Shown here one piece after another: positions 23,456 through 32,027 of a stretch of DNA of 64,000 nt. Within the stretch, counting starts at the first letter, position 1, and the number at the start of each line of letters is the position of its first letter. A program made the position numbers and the translations under genes. A model generated the notes under the pieces. It was not told where the DNA came from, did no database searches, and worked only from the letters and a program-made list of their open reading frames with translations. Source of the stretch: Oscillospiraceae bacterium (lineage in GTDB: Bacteria > Bacillota > Clostridia > Oscillospirales > Oscillospiraceae); contig SVLO01000009.1 of NCBI GenBank assembly GCA_015067885.1, positions 1 through 64,000 on the forward strand, written 5' to 3'.

Positions 23456-23509
23456 GGATATGACCGCCGACCATGTGGGTGCGATCCCACGGAGGTCGCC
23501 CAAAGGAAG
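23456..23509 (+). repeat. 54-nt structured intergenic repeat, copy A
   Basis: Contains CCGCCGACCATGTGGGTGCG and then ATCCCACGGAGGTCGCCC. It can fold as CCGCC/GGAGG outer stem, GAC-containing bulge, GTGGG/CCCAC inner stem and a GCGA loop. Copy B at 25943 matches at 43 of 54 positions. The next 100 bases hold three more hairpins (CATAGAAACC/GGTTTCTATG, CCGCCGC/GCGGCGG, CGCCCC/GGGGCG). Confidence 0.7.
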
Positions 23510-23511
23510 TA

Positions 23512-23534
23512 CATAGAAACCATGGGTTTCTATG
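23512..23534. repeat. Inverted repeat in the 23.1-23.7 kb gap
   Basis: CATAGAAACC-ATG-GGTTTCTATG, perfect ten-base arms. Begins two bases after copy A of the 54-nt repeat. Confidence 0.6.
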
Positions 23535-23601
23535 CTGATTTCTGGCTTCTTATGTTCAGCGACAAAAGAAACCCGCCGCCGGAGCGGCGGAACAGCCCCA
23601 T

Positions 23602-23627
23602 CCCGCCCCGCAGGGGCGAAATTTTGG
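23602..23627 (+). repeat. CGCCCCGCAGGG-GAAATTT repeat, copy 1
   Basis: CCCGCCCCGCAGGGGCGAAATTTT. The same block recurs twice, in opposite directions, near 63.25 kb. Confidence 0.65.
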
Positions 23628-23644
23628 AAAATTTTGCGGAAAAA

Positions 23645-23673
23645 TTGCAGTTGTGCGCGGAGTCTGTTATAAT
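23645..23673 (+). promoter_or_regulatory. Promoter of the MATE gene
   Basis: TTGCAG, 17 bases, TATAAT. The -10 lies about 36 bases before the ATG. Confidence 0.85.
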
Positions 23674-23708
23674 ATCCCGCAGATGATTTCGAAAAGGATG
23701 GGCGGAGG

Positions 23709-25094
23709 ATGGCGAAGGTAAAAATCGGGGTCCGGGACGTGCTGGGCGACCGGGGCTTGTATAAACAGATGGCCCGCATCGCCATACCTGTGTCCCTGCA
23801 GGGCCTCGTCACTGTCAGCATCAACCTGATGGACACCATCATGCTCAGCGGCATGGGGGACGCCCAGCTGTCCGCCTCATCCCTGGCGGGCCAGTTTATC
23901 AACCTGTTTATGATCTGCTGCATGGGTATCGGTATGGGCGCTTCCGTGCTGACCAGCCGCTACTGGGGCATGAGGGATTTGCTCAGTCTGAAAAAGACGG
24001 TCACCATCATGCTGCGGCTGGCGACGGTTTTTGCCGCGGTGTTCACCCTTGCCACCATCGTGGCGCCGGGCCTGATCATGCGCCTGTACACCGACGAGGA
24101 GAATTTGATCTACTATGGAATCCTGTACCTGAAGTGGATGGTTCCCACCTACATCTGCACCGGCTTGAGCCTGACCTGTACCATCGTGCTTCGCACAGTG
24201 GGGCAGGTGCGGGTACCCATGGCGACGAGTATTGCGGCGTTTTTTGTTAACGTGTTCTCTAACTGGGTGTTTATTTTCGGCAAGCTGGGGGCGCCCCGGA
24301 TGGAAATCGAGGGCGCGGCGCTGGGTACGCTGATCGCCCGCGTGTTTGAATTGGCCTGCATCTGCGGCTGGTTCTTTTTCAAGGACGACCGCATCGGCTA
24401 CCGGGTGAAGGATCTGATAATGAAGTGCCGGGACCTGCTGCGGGAGTATATCCGAATCAGCATCCCGGTTCTGGTCAGCGACAGCTTGCTGGCCCTGGGC
24501 AACAACGCCGTGGCCATGGTCATGGGACATATTGGCGAGGCCTTTGTGGCGGCCAACTCCGTGACCGTGGTGGTGCAGCAGCTCAGCAGCGTGCTGACCC
24601 AGGGCATCTCTAACGCCAGCGGCATCATCACCGGCCACACCATGGGCCGGGGAGAGGGAGACAAGGCCCAGCGACAGGGCTACGCCTTCCTGTTTATGAG
24701 CTTTGTCATCGGTTGTGTGGCGGCGCTGGTGATTTTGGTTCTGCGTGGGCCGATCATTAACTTCTATGAGGTGTCCGAGGAGGCCAAAAGCATCGCCTGG
24801 GAGCTGATGGACGCCATTTTGATCATCGTTATTTTCCAGTCCATGAGTTCGATTTTGACCAAGGGCGTGCTGCGGGCCGGCGGGGACACCAAGTTTCTGA
24901 TGGCCGGGGACATCCTGTTTTTGTGGGTGGCGTCCATTCCCCTGGGGTATTTGGCCGGATTGGTATTTGAATGGCCGCCCTTTTGGACCTACACCTTTTT
25001 GAAGATCGATCAGGTCATCAAATGCGTGTGGTGTTTCTTCCGCCTGCGCAGCGGCAAGTGGATGAAGAAAATTTATTCCGCTCAAGGAGGCTGA
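23709..25094 (+). CDS. MATE-family efflux transporter
   Basis: 461 residues with about 12 membrane helices in two repeats. MATE proteins export drugs or metabolites against sodium or protons. Visible blocks: KQMARIAIPVSLQGLVTVSI at the first helix, NLMDTIMLSGMGDAQLSASSLA, and the repeat-2 counterpart IRISIPVLVSDSLLALGNNA. The start ATG lies in GGCGGAGGATGG; the ribosome site is AAAAGG or GGCGG, so the start is only fairly sure. One base separates its stop from the next gene. Confidence 0.92.
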   Translation: MAKVKIGVRDVLGDRGLYKQMARIAIPVSLQGLVTVSINLMDTIMLSGMGDAQLSASSLAGQFINLFMICCMGIGMGASVLTSRYWGMRDLLSLKKTVTIMLRLATVFAAVFTLATIVAPGLIMRLYTDEENLIYYGILYLKWMVPTYICTGLSLTCTIVLRTVGQVRVPMATSIAAFFVNVFSNWVFIFGKLGAPRMEIEGAALGTLIARVFELACICGWFFFKDDRIGYRVKDLIMKCRDLLREYIRISIPVLVSDSLLALGNNAVAMVMGHIGEAFVAANSVTVVVQQLSSVLTQGISNASGIITGHTMGRGEGDKAQRQGYAFLFMSFVIGCVAALVILVLRGPIINFYEVSEEAKSIAWELMDAILIIVIFQSMSSILTKGVLRAGGDTKFLMAGDILFLWVASIPLGYLAGLVFEWPPFWTYTFLKIDQVIKCVWCFFRLRSGKWMKKIYSAQGG

Positions 25095-25095
25095 C

Positions 25096-25824
25096 ATGGG
25101 AACCTTAATTAACTGTGGATTGATTTTACTGGGCGGCATTGTTGGTCTGCTGTTCAAAAAGGCGGTCAGCCCGGAGATGGAGCGCTCCGTCCAAAAGGCG
25201 GTGGGCGTGGCCGTGGTGATGGTGGGTCTGTGCGGCGCCCTGAGCGTTATGCTGAGTATGGAGGACGGCAAGCTGAAAAGCTCCGGCGAGCTGCTGCTGG
25301 TGGTCAGTCTTGCCCTGGGTACCTTCGTCGGCGAGGCGCTGAAGCTGGACCGGCGCATTGACAGCGGCTGCAAGGCCATAGAGCGCAAGTTCAAGGCCAG
25401 CAATTTTTCCGCCGGCTTTATCACCGCAAGTCTGATCTACTGCATTGGGGCCATGGCCATCGTGGGATCCATCCAGGACGGCCTGCTGGGGGACAGCAGC
25501 ACCCTGATCACCAAGGGCATCATCGACGGTATCACCTCGGTGGTGCTGGCGGCGACACTGGGCTACGGCGTGCTGTTCTCCGTTATCCCGGTGCTGATAT
25601 ACCAGGGGGCCATGACCCTGCTGGCCGGGACCCTGGACGGCGTGCTGCAGGGGCAGCTGCTGGACAATATCTGTATGGTGGGCTACGTGCTGGTGCTGTG
25701 TATCGGCATCAACTTCCTGTCCAATAAGGACAATCAGATCAAGACGGTGAATATGCTGCCGGCGGTCTTGGTGCCGGTGGGGTATGAGGTGATACACAGA
25801 CTGTCGCTTTGGATGCTGAACTGA
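25096..25824 (+). CDS. DUF554 family membrane protein
   Basis: 242 residues. Seven or so hydrophobic segments; the N-terminus GTLINCGLILLGGIVGLLFK and the blocks ALGTFVGEALKLDRRID and YCIGAMAIVGSIQDGL are those of DUF554 (YdfK/YqgA-type) proteins, which are possible transporters of unknown substrate. AAGGAGG lies in the end of the MATE gene, so translation is coupled. A terminator follows. Confidence 0.9.
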   Translation: MGTLINCGLILLGGIVGLLFKKAVSPEMERSVQKAVGVAVVMVGLCGALSVMLSMEDGKLKSSGELLLVVSLALGTFVGEALKLDRRIDSGCKAIERKFKASNFSAGFITASLIYCIGAMAIVGSIQDGLLGDSSTLITKGIIDGITSVVLAATLGYGVLFSVIPVLIYQGAMTLLAGTLDGVLQGQLLDNICMVGYVLVLCIGINFLSNKDNQIKTVNMLPAVLVPVGYEVIHRLSLWMLN

Positions 25825-25830
25825 ACGACA

Positions 25831-25862
25831 ACGGGCGCACCGCCGGGGTGCGCCCGTTTCGT
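25831..25862 (+). terminator. Terminator of MATE-DUF554 operon
   Basis: ACGGGCGCACC-GCCGG-GGTGCGCCCGT followed by TTCGTTT. Confidence 0.8.
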
Positions 25863-25890
25863 TTGCGGGGGGCGAGGAATGAGGAATGTC

Positions 25891-25921
25891 GTAGGGGCCG
25901 GCGTCCTCGACGGCCCGCAAC
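25891..25921 (+). repeat. GTAG-headed REP-like hairpin
   Basis: GTAG then GGGCCGGCGTC-CTC-GACGGCCC. Same head as the copies near the RAYT gene, with a longer imperfect stem. Confidence 0.65.
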
Positions 25922-25942
25922 TTAATAGAAGTTTGCAGGGTC

Positions 25943-25996
25943 AGATATGTCCGCCGACTGCGTGGGGGTGACCCCACGGCGGTCACCCAAAGAAAG
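25943..25996 (+). repeat. 54-nt structured intergenic repeat, copy B
   Basis: CCGCCGACTGCGTGGGGGTG then ACCCCACGGCGGTCACCC. Compared with copy A, the outer stem gains a G-C pair, the inner stem gains a G-C pair, and the loop GCGA becomes GTGA, so the fold is kept. Confidence 0.7.
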
Positions 25997-26026
25997 CGAG
26001 CATCCCCCACGGGATGCTCGCTTTTT
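25993..26026. terminator. Bidirectional terminator
   Basis: AAAGCGAGCATCCC-CCAC-GGGATGCTCGCTTTTT. It serves the lipoprotein gene on the minus strand and any transcript coming through from the left. Confidence 0.85.
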
Positions 26027-26040
26027 GCCGAAGCAGGCGC

Positions 26041-26757
26041 TTATTCAAAGACCTTGCCCAAAAAGCTCACGTCGCTTTGGCTGTCGCTTATGACCCACTC
26101 GTTGTTGGTGTTTACGGCGACCAGGGTAATGGAACCCTTTTGGGGTGTCAGCTCCGCAATGCTGCGGGTCAGCTCCACCTTAAGGTTCTCGATAACGGGG
26201 GCGATGGCGGCCTTGATAATATCGGTCATGGAGCCGTCACCCAACATCATCATAAATCCGCCGCCCATAACGGCCAGCATGATTTCCGACTCCAGATCCT
26301 CCATGTCGATTTTTGCGATGGCGGCATCCAAAAGTTCGGTCATGGTGACAAGAGAAACGTATTCCACGTCTACGGTAAAGACCACGGTATCGCCCTGGAT
26401 CTGGGCGTTTGTGATTTTATAGGACGCGTAGGACTCGTAGGCGGAGAATATCTCGTCCACGATCTCCTGAAACTCGTCGGTGGAAATGCCCAGGGCCTCA
26501 AAGGTGGCGAAGGGGACGAGCATACGGTCTTTCAACTCGTCCAGACTCAAAAAAGCGATCTGGCTGTAATCGACCTGGGCGTCGGTTTCCTCCGCCATGG
26601 CCTTCAGGTCCAGCTTGCAAAAGGCGGTCATATAGGCATCGACCGGAACCTGAGCCGCCTGGATCGTCTTGGCGTCTTTGTCATCCGCCGGCTGACAGGC
26701 GGAAAGCGAACACATAAGCGCGACGACGGTAAGCAGCGAAATGACTTTCTTAAACAT
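26041..26757 (-). CDS. Secreted lipoprotein, unknown function
   Basis: 238 residues. A lipoprotein signal peptide is clear: MFKK, a hydrophobic stretch, and lipobox LSAC with Cys21. The mature part is acidic and helical (for example QEIVDEIFSAYESYASYK), with no catalytic motif I recognise; it is like the many DUF5105-type surface lipoproteins. The start at 26757 has AGAGGGG upstream; the track's extra 39 residues are rejected. A promoter lies 55-80 bases upstream. Confidence 0.8.
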   Translation of the reverse strand: MFKKVISLLTVVALMCSLSACQPADDKDAKTIQAAQVPVDAYMTAFCKLDLKAMAEETDAQVDYSQIAFLSLDELKDRMLVPFATFEALGISTDEFQEIVDEIFSAYESYASYKITNAQIQGDTVVFTVDVEYVSLVTMTELLDAAIAKIDMEDLESEIMLAVMGGGFMMMLGDGSMTDIIKAAIAPVIENLKVELTRSIAELTPQKGSITLVAVNTNNEWVISDSQSDVSFLGKVFE

Positions 26758-26811
26758 ATAAACCCCTCTTTCTCTCTGTGCGGCGAAACGTGCTGCAAAA
26801 ACAGCGTGTTC

Positions 26812-26840
26812 AGTATAACACGGCGCGGGTGTATTGACAA
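26812..26840 (-). promoter_or_regulatory. Promoter of the lipoprotein gene
   Basis: Minus strand TTGTCA, 17 bases, TATACT. Confidence 0.8.
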
Positions 26841-26930
26841 GTGCTTTTAGGAGCGGGTTTTGTATGTGTTCCATGGTTTTGGCCGAGGTGACGGTGTGAC
26901 GAGGGGGTGGTGGGGCGGCGCTGAAATAAA

Positions 26931-26959
26931 TTGATATTTCCTTGGGTGTATGCTACAAT
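26931..26959 (+). promoter_or_regulatory. Promoter of the plus-strand polysaccharide operon
   Basis: TTGATA, 17 bases, TACAAT. About 100 bases of leader precede the first start codon. Confidence 0.8.
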
Positions 26960-27056
26960 ACAGGTATATTTCGACGTGGTGTGCCGCAAGCGAAGCTGCC
27001 GTGGGTTGGCCGAGTCTGTTGCCGCAGGGAGCGCGCGGGCGAAGGAGGAGTCCAAA

Positions 27057-29408
27057 ATGGGCAAAAACAACAGAAGGACCGGGGGCCGGACATTGGCGCA
27101 GTTGCCCCTTGTGTCGGGCGTGATGCCGTATTTGATGGCGATCGTGTTTTTCTACGCGGTGTGTCTGTGTTCCACCACCACGGTGAAGGTCACGGCGCTG
27201 GTGCTGCTGGCGGCGGCGCTGCTGGTGGGCGGTATTCGGGCCAAGGCGCTGTGGCAGCAGGTTCGCTGGCCGCTGATGGCGCTGCTGGCGGTGGTCGCCA
27301 TGGATTTCGTGTCCACGCTCTACGCGGTTTCGGGCAAGTTCGCCCTGACTGAATTTGTAAAGGTCGCGGCCGCCTTCTCGTTGACGCTGCTCCTGCTGGC
27401 CCTGACACCCAAGAAGGAAGAAACTCTCGGCGCGAGCGTGGCAGCCGTGCTGGCCCGGGCGACGGCCCTGATGGGACTGGTGAGCATCGATTTGCTGTCC
27501 ACCCGCTGGATCAGTGGCGCCGTGCTGAGCGTTCTGCGGCGGTTCAGCTTTGACTTTATCATGCTCAGCGGTGTGGAAGAGGGGGTTCGTATGATCTCTC
27601 TGTTCCGCAACCCCAACGTCTTTGCCGGTGTGGCCGGTATCGGCGTGCTGCTGTCCCTTGGGCTGGTCCACTCCTGCCAACCGGGGAAGAGGCGTATGGA
27701 GCATTTGGTATTTCTGTTCATCAATGCCCTGTCCTTCGTGCTGGCCTTCAGCATGGGTGCCACGGCCACCATTGCCGTGGCTTTCGTGGTGTATCTGCTG
27801 CTGGAACAGTCCACCCGGCGGGCAGGACTGCTTGTGTTGATGCTGGAAACGCTGCTTGTTACGATTGCGGCGGTCATTCCGATCTCGGTTACGGCCTTCG
27901 ATGCCTGGAACGGAGTCCAGCCGATCCCCTTACTGTGCGTAGTCTTTGGAAGCGTGGTGCTGTGTCTGCTGGACCGCTACGTGGTCGGCCGTTTGGAGGA
28001 GCGATTGGCCGGGCGCGGCAAGGCCGCGCTGGCGGCTGTGGCGGGACTGGTGGCGGCGGTGCTGGTGTTTGCCGTGGTCGCCTATAATCTGACCGGAGCC
28101 ACGGAGCTTGGGGCGGGGGAAAGCCTGCGCCGCAGCATCTATCCTCAGCCGGGACAGTACACCCTCAGTGCGCAGACCTCTGCCCCGGTCAAGGTGGTCA
28201 TCGAAAGCCAAAATCGGGAGCAGACCATGATGCACACCAGGACGGAGCTGTACCGGGGAGATTTGGCCCGGGCGGAGTTTACCGTCCCGGAGGACTGCCT
28301 TGTGGTTTACGTTACCCTCAGCGCCGGGGAGGATGTCCGGCTGGAACAGGTGCTGTGGTCCGGAGCCGATGACGGCGGAGCGGTCCCCCTGGGATACAAG
28401 CTGCTGCCCGGCTTTGTGGCAAACCGTATCCAGGGCTTGTTTGCCAACCAAAACGCCATTCAGCGCACCGTGTTTTTTGAGGATGGCATCAAACTCTTTC
28501 AGCGCAGCCCGGTGGTTGGCCGGGGAATGGGCAGCTATGAAAACGGCGTACCCAGCGTGCAGCAGTTTTTCTATGAAACCAAGTACGCCCACAACCATTA
28601 CATTCAGGTGCTGGCGGAAACCGGAGCCATCGGACTGCTGCTCTTCGTGGGTCTGCTGGCGGTCTGCGCCGTGGTGATCCTGCGCTGCCGGCGGCAGCGG
28701 CCGGATACGGCGCTGACCGCGTGCCTGGGCGGGGCGCTGGCCTTTATGGCCGGCCACGCCGGAGTAGAGGTGGTATTTTCCTACTACGCCTACCTGCCCT
28801 TTGCCTTCGGTGTGTTCGCGCTGATCAATCTGTGCTGCGCCCGGCCCGTGGGACGAAAGGCGGTGCGCGGGGGCGTTTTGGCGGTCGCCGCGGCGGTCTT
28901 GGGCGTGTTTCTTGTTCTGCTGGCCAACAACGTGAGTGTAAAGCGGATAACGGAGAAGAGCCGGGTCACCTTTGAGGAGCTGGCGCAAGCGGCGGCAAAG
29001 GACCGGTACGAATGGGCGGACTATATGCTCACCTACGTGTCCGCCGCCCATAACGCGCCGGACAGCCCTGAAGTGCAGGCCCAGGCGGCGGAGTACGCCG
29101 CCCGGCTGGAGCGGGTGGACTCCAACACCATTCCCCTGTACCTGGCTGAATATTACTTTGACAGCGGGAACGTGGAGCGGGCAATGGCTATGCTGGAAAA
29201 ATACGTGACGTACGTTTCCTCCGACCCGAAGGTGTGGCAAAAAGCGGTGGACGTGATGGAGGCAAACGAGGTTGATGCCCAGCCCTTCCGTGACGGCGTG
29301 GCGCGCATTGTCGATCTTTTGCGGCAGTGGAATGAGGAGAATATGGGCCAAATTACCCTTACCCCATCCAATCAGGCGTTTCTGCAGAGAATGGGCGTAC
29401 AACAGTAA
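27057..29408 (+). CDS. Wzy/O-antigen-ligase-family polymerase with C-terminal helical repeats
   Basis: 783 residues. Around a dozen hydrophobic segments in residues 15-~370 and ~525-620, with the Wzy_C/O-antigen-ligase block KYAHNHYIQVLAETGAIGLL. Between them is a ~150-residue extracytoplasmic beta-rich loop (~365-500). The C-terminal ~150 residues look like a TPR-type helical domain (LYLAEYYFDSGNVERAMAML). Such proteins polymerise or ligate lipid-linked glycans outside the membrane. Start ATG at 27057 follows GAAGGAGG; the longer frame in the track overlaps the promoter. Confidence 0.85.
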   Translation: MGKNNRRTGGRTLAQLPLVSGVMPYLMAIVFFYAVCLCSTTTVKVTALVLLAAALLVGGIRAKALWQQVRWPLMALLAVVAMDFVSTLYAVSGKFALTEFVKVAAAFSLTLLLLALTPKKEETLGASVAAVLARATALMGLVSIDLLSTRWISGAVLSVLRRFSFDFIMLSGVEEGVRMISLFRNPNVFAGVAGIGVLLSLGLVHSCQPGKRRMEHLVFLFINALSFVLAFSMGATATIAVAFVVYLLLEQSTRRAGLLVLMLETLLVTIAAVIPISVTAFDAWNGVQPIPLLCVVFGSVVLCLLDRYVVGRLEERLAGRGKAALAAVAGLVAAVLVFAVVAYNLTGATELGAGESLRRSIYPQPGQYTLSAQTSAPVKVVIESQNREQTMMHTRTELYRGDLARAEFTVPEDCLVVYVTLSAGEDVRLEQVLWSGADDGGAVPLGYKLLPGFVANRIQGLFANQNAIQRTVFFEDGIKLFQRSPVVGRGMGSYENGVPSVQQFFYETKYAHNHYIQVLAETGAIGLLLFVGLLAVCAVVILRCRRQRPDTALTACLGGALAFMAGHAGVEVVFSYYAYLPFAFGVFALINLCCARPVGRKAVRGGVLAVAAAVLGVFLVLLANNVSVKRITEKSRVTFEELAQAAAKDRYEWADYMLTYVSAAHNAPDSPEVQAQAAEYAARLERVDSNTIPLYLAEYYFDSGNVERAMAMLEKYVTYVSSDPKVWQKAVDVMEANEVDAQPFRDGVARIVDLLRQWNEENMGQITLTPSNQAFLQRMGVQQ

Positions 29409-29426
29409 TGGTTTGAGGTGAATGGT

Positions 29427-30818
29427 ATGATCAAAGAAAATCAGAAACTGATCAACCAACTGAACGTACTCAGTGATGGGGTCATCATTCTGCTGATGAT
29501 GCCGCTGGCCTGGTGGATCCGATTTTTCCTCATGCCCGGCGGGCGATTTTCGGTACCCTTTTCCGGCTATATGCTGTTGGCGCTGGGGATGGTGGTCCTG
29601 TGCCTGTTCACCTATGCGGGGGCCGGTATGTACCAGTCCTTTCGCCGGGTATCCATTTTGAAGGAGCTGACCCGGCTGTGGCTGGCCAGCCTGCTGGACA
29701 TGGCGCTGGGATTGAGTATGCTGTTCGTTCTGCGCGGCATTGATTTTTCCCGTTGGACCATGGCGCTGTTCTTTCTGTTGAGCGTCGGATGCCTGAGCGC
29801 AAAGCGGGTGCTTGGGCGCAGGGTCATGCGACAACTGCGCGCCAAGGGCTACAATCAAAAACACGTTGTTGTTTTGGGCAACGGTCCCACGGCGGACCGA
29901 TACCTGCAGGTCATTGGGAGCCAACGCCACCTGGGCTACCACGCGGCCGGATACGTTGCCGGCTGTCCGGCAGAGGGCATGGAAGGGCTGCGCTACTTCG
30001 GCACCTATGACCGGTTGGAAACGATTTTGGATGAGCAGCGCCCGGACGAGGTGGTCTGCGCCCTGGAGCCGGAGGATTATAAGCACACGCCGGCCCTGAT
30101 CGCCGCCTGCGAGAAGACCGGGACCAAGCTGGCCATTATCCCCTTCTACTCCGCGTACATGACCGCGAACCCGCAGTTTGACGACATTGGCGGCGTCCCC
30201 CTGCTGAATATCCGAAGGCTTCCGCTGGACAACTGGGGCAACGCCTTTGTCAAGCGGGCGGCGGATCTGGTGATTTCGGGGGTTCTGCTGCTGCTGACCA
30301 GCCCCGTCATGCTCCTTTGCGCCGTGGGCGTGAAGCTGTCCTCTCCGGGACCCGTCATCTTCCGGCAGGAGCGGGTAGGCCGGGGCAAAAAGACGTTTTA
30401 TATGTACAAATTCCGCTCCATGCGGGTCAACGATACCCAGGACACCGGCTGGAGCCGGGCGCAGGACTGTCGCAAGACGGGCTTTGGCGCGTTTATCCGC
30501 AAATTCTCTTTGGATGAATTGCCCCAGCTGGTCAACGTGTTCCGGGGGGATATGAGCCTGGTGGGACCCCGGCCCGAGGTACCCTATTACGTGGAGCAGT
30601 TCAAAGAGGAGGTCCCCCTCTACATGGTCAAGCATCAGGTGCGCCCCGGCATTACCGGCTGGGCCCAGGTCAACGGTCTGCGGGGGGATACCTCCATCAA
30701 AGCGCGCATTGAGCATGACCTGTACTACATCGAAAACTGGAACGTACTTCTGGACGTGAAGATTTTGTTTATGACCATCTTTGGAGGGAAATTTATCAAC
30801 GACGAAGCGCTGAAATAA
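29427..30818 (+). CDS. Undecaprenyl-phosphate sugar phosphotransferase (WbaP/WcaJ-like)
   Basis: 463 residues. Four to five N-terminal helices, a Rossmann-like CoA-binding domain (VVVLGNGPTADRYL ~150), a membrane re-entry helix (~275), and the catalytic bacterial sugar transferase domain: FRQERVGRGKKTFYMYKFRS, SLDELPQLVNVFRGDMSLVG and GPRPEVPYYV, ending with GITGWAQVNGLRG. It starts glycan synthesis by moving a sugar-1-phosphate onto undecaprenyl phosphate. ATG at 29427 has GAGGTG six bases upstream. Follows the polymerase after 18 bases. Confidence 0.94.
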   Translation: MIKENQKLINQLNVLSDGVIILLMMPLAWWIRFFLMPGGRFSVPFSGYMLLALGMVVLCLFTYAGAGMYQSFRRVSILKELTRLWLASLLDMALGLSMLFVLRGIDFSRWTMALFFLLSVGCLSAKRVLGRRVMRQLRAKGYNQKHVVVLGNGPTADRYLQVIGSQRHLGYHAAGYVAGCPAEGMEGLRYFGTYDRLETILDEQRPDEVVCALEPEDYKHTPALIAACEKTGTKLAIIPFYSAYMTANPQFDDIGGVPLLNIRRLPLDNWGNAFVKRAADLVISGVLLLLTSPVMLLCAVGVKLSSPGPVIFRQERVGRGKKTFYMYKFRSMRVNDTQDTGWSRAQDCRKTGFGAFIRKFSLDELPQLVNVFRGDMSLVGPRPEVPYYVEQFKEEVPLYMVKHQVRPGITGWAQVNGLRGDTSIKARIEHDLYYIENWNVLLDVKILFMTIFGGKFINDEALK

Positions 30819-30847
30819 CGGCCCGGCGTTGAGGAAAGGAGCCGCCC

Positions 30848-31978
30848 ATGGGACACAAGGTGCTGTTTACCGCATCTACATACTCGCATATCCGCAACTT
30901 CCATCTGCCCTATTTGAAGCTGTTCGGGGATGCGGGGTGGCGGGTCCGCGTGGCCTGCGGCGGCGGGGAGATGGACCTCCCCGGTGCGGACGCCGTTCTC
31001 CATGTACCCTTTCGCAAGACCATGACGGCTCTGGGCAACCTCCGGGCGGCGGCGAGGCTGCGCCGGGACATCCGGGCGGAGGGCTATGACCTTGTCATCA
31101 CCCACACCTCCCTGGCGGCCTTTTTCACCCGGCTGGCCCTGCTGGGGCTGAAAGGGCGGCCCACGGTCATCAATATGGTCCACGGTTATCTGTTTGATAA
31201 CCGCACCGGCGGGTTGAAACGGCGGATTTTGCTGACTGCCGAACGGTTGACGGCGCCGGTGACCGACCTGGTTTTGACCATGAACCGGGAGGACTATGAG
31301 ATCGCCTGCAAATACAAATTGGGCCGCCGGGTGGAGAATGTCCCCGGTGTGGGGGTGGACTTTGCCAAACTGGACGGGGACCGAAGGCAGGCGGCTGCCG
31401 CCCTGCGGCGGGAGCTGGGCATCGCCCCGGAGGCCTTCGTGCTGTTCTACGCCGCGGAGCTGTCCGGCCGCAAGAGCCAGCCGGTGCTGATCCGGGCCAT
31501 GGAGCGCCTGCCCCGGCGGGCGGTGCTGGTGCTGGCCGGAGCGGGGGCGGAGGAGCGGCGTTGCCGCCGGCTCGCCCGGGAGCTGGGCGTGGAGGACCGG
31601 GTGATCTTCCCGGGCCATGTGAGCGACGTTCCCCTGTGGTACGCAATGGCGGACGCGGTGGCACCCTCCAGCCGCAGCGAGGGGTTGCCCTTCAACGTTA
31701 TGGAGGCCATGTACCGCGGCCTGCCTGTGGTGGCAAGCGCGGTAAAGGGTCACACCGACCTGATCGACCACGGCGAAACCGGCCTGCTGTACCCCTACGG
31801 CGACCATGTGGCCTGCGCCGAAGCCGTAGCGCGGCTGATGGAGGATCCGGTGCTGGCCCACGCTTTGGGTGAAAACGCCCGGGAGCAGGTGGTGCGGTAT
31901 GATTTGGGTCCTGTGGGCGAACTGGTATTTGACCGATATCTGTCCTGCGTGGAGCAGGCGGAGCCGGTAACGCGATAA
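30848..31978 (+). CDS. Glycosyltransferase family 4
   Basis: 376 residues. Two Rossmann halves of the GT-B fold: N-terminal KVLFTASTYSHIRNFHLPYL and HTSLAAFFTRLALL; C-terminal donor-binding region with VPGVGVDFAKLDG, VIFPGHVSDVP and the motif PSSRSEGLPFNVMEAMYRGLPVV, which is the GT4 E-x7-E region. Adds a sugar from a nucleotide donor to the lipid-linked acceptor. GGAAAGGAG precedes the ATG. Last gene of the plus-strand arm; specificity unknown. Confidence 0.92.
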   Translation: MGHKVLFTASTYSHIRNFHLPYLKLFGDAGWRVRVACGGGEMDLPGADAVLHVPFRKTMTALGNLRAAARLRRDIRAEGYDLVITHTSLAAFFTRLALLGLKGRPTVINMVHGYLFDNRTGGLKRRILLTAERLTAPVTDLVLTMNREDYEIACKYKLGRRVENVPGVGVDFAKLDGDRRQAAAALRRELGIAPEAFVLFYAAELSGRKSQPVLIRAMERLPRRAVLVLAGAGAEERRCRRLARELGVEDRVIFPGHVSDVPLWYAMADAVAPSSRSEGLPFNVMEAMYRGLPVVASAVKGHTDLIDHGETGLLYPYGDHVACAEAVARLMEDPVLAHALGENAREQVVRYDLGPVGELVFDRYLSCVEQAEPVTR

Positions 31979-31981
31979 AAT

Positions 31982-32022
31982 AAAAAACCGTGTATCCGCC
32001 AAACGGCGGATACACGGTTTTT
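31982..32022. terminator. Bidirectional terminator between convergent polysaccharide operons
   Basis: AACCGTGTATCCGCC-AAAC-GGCGGATACACGGTTTTT with an A run on the other side. Confidence 0.93.
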
Positions 32023-32027
32023 GTTTG

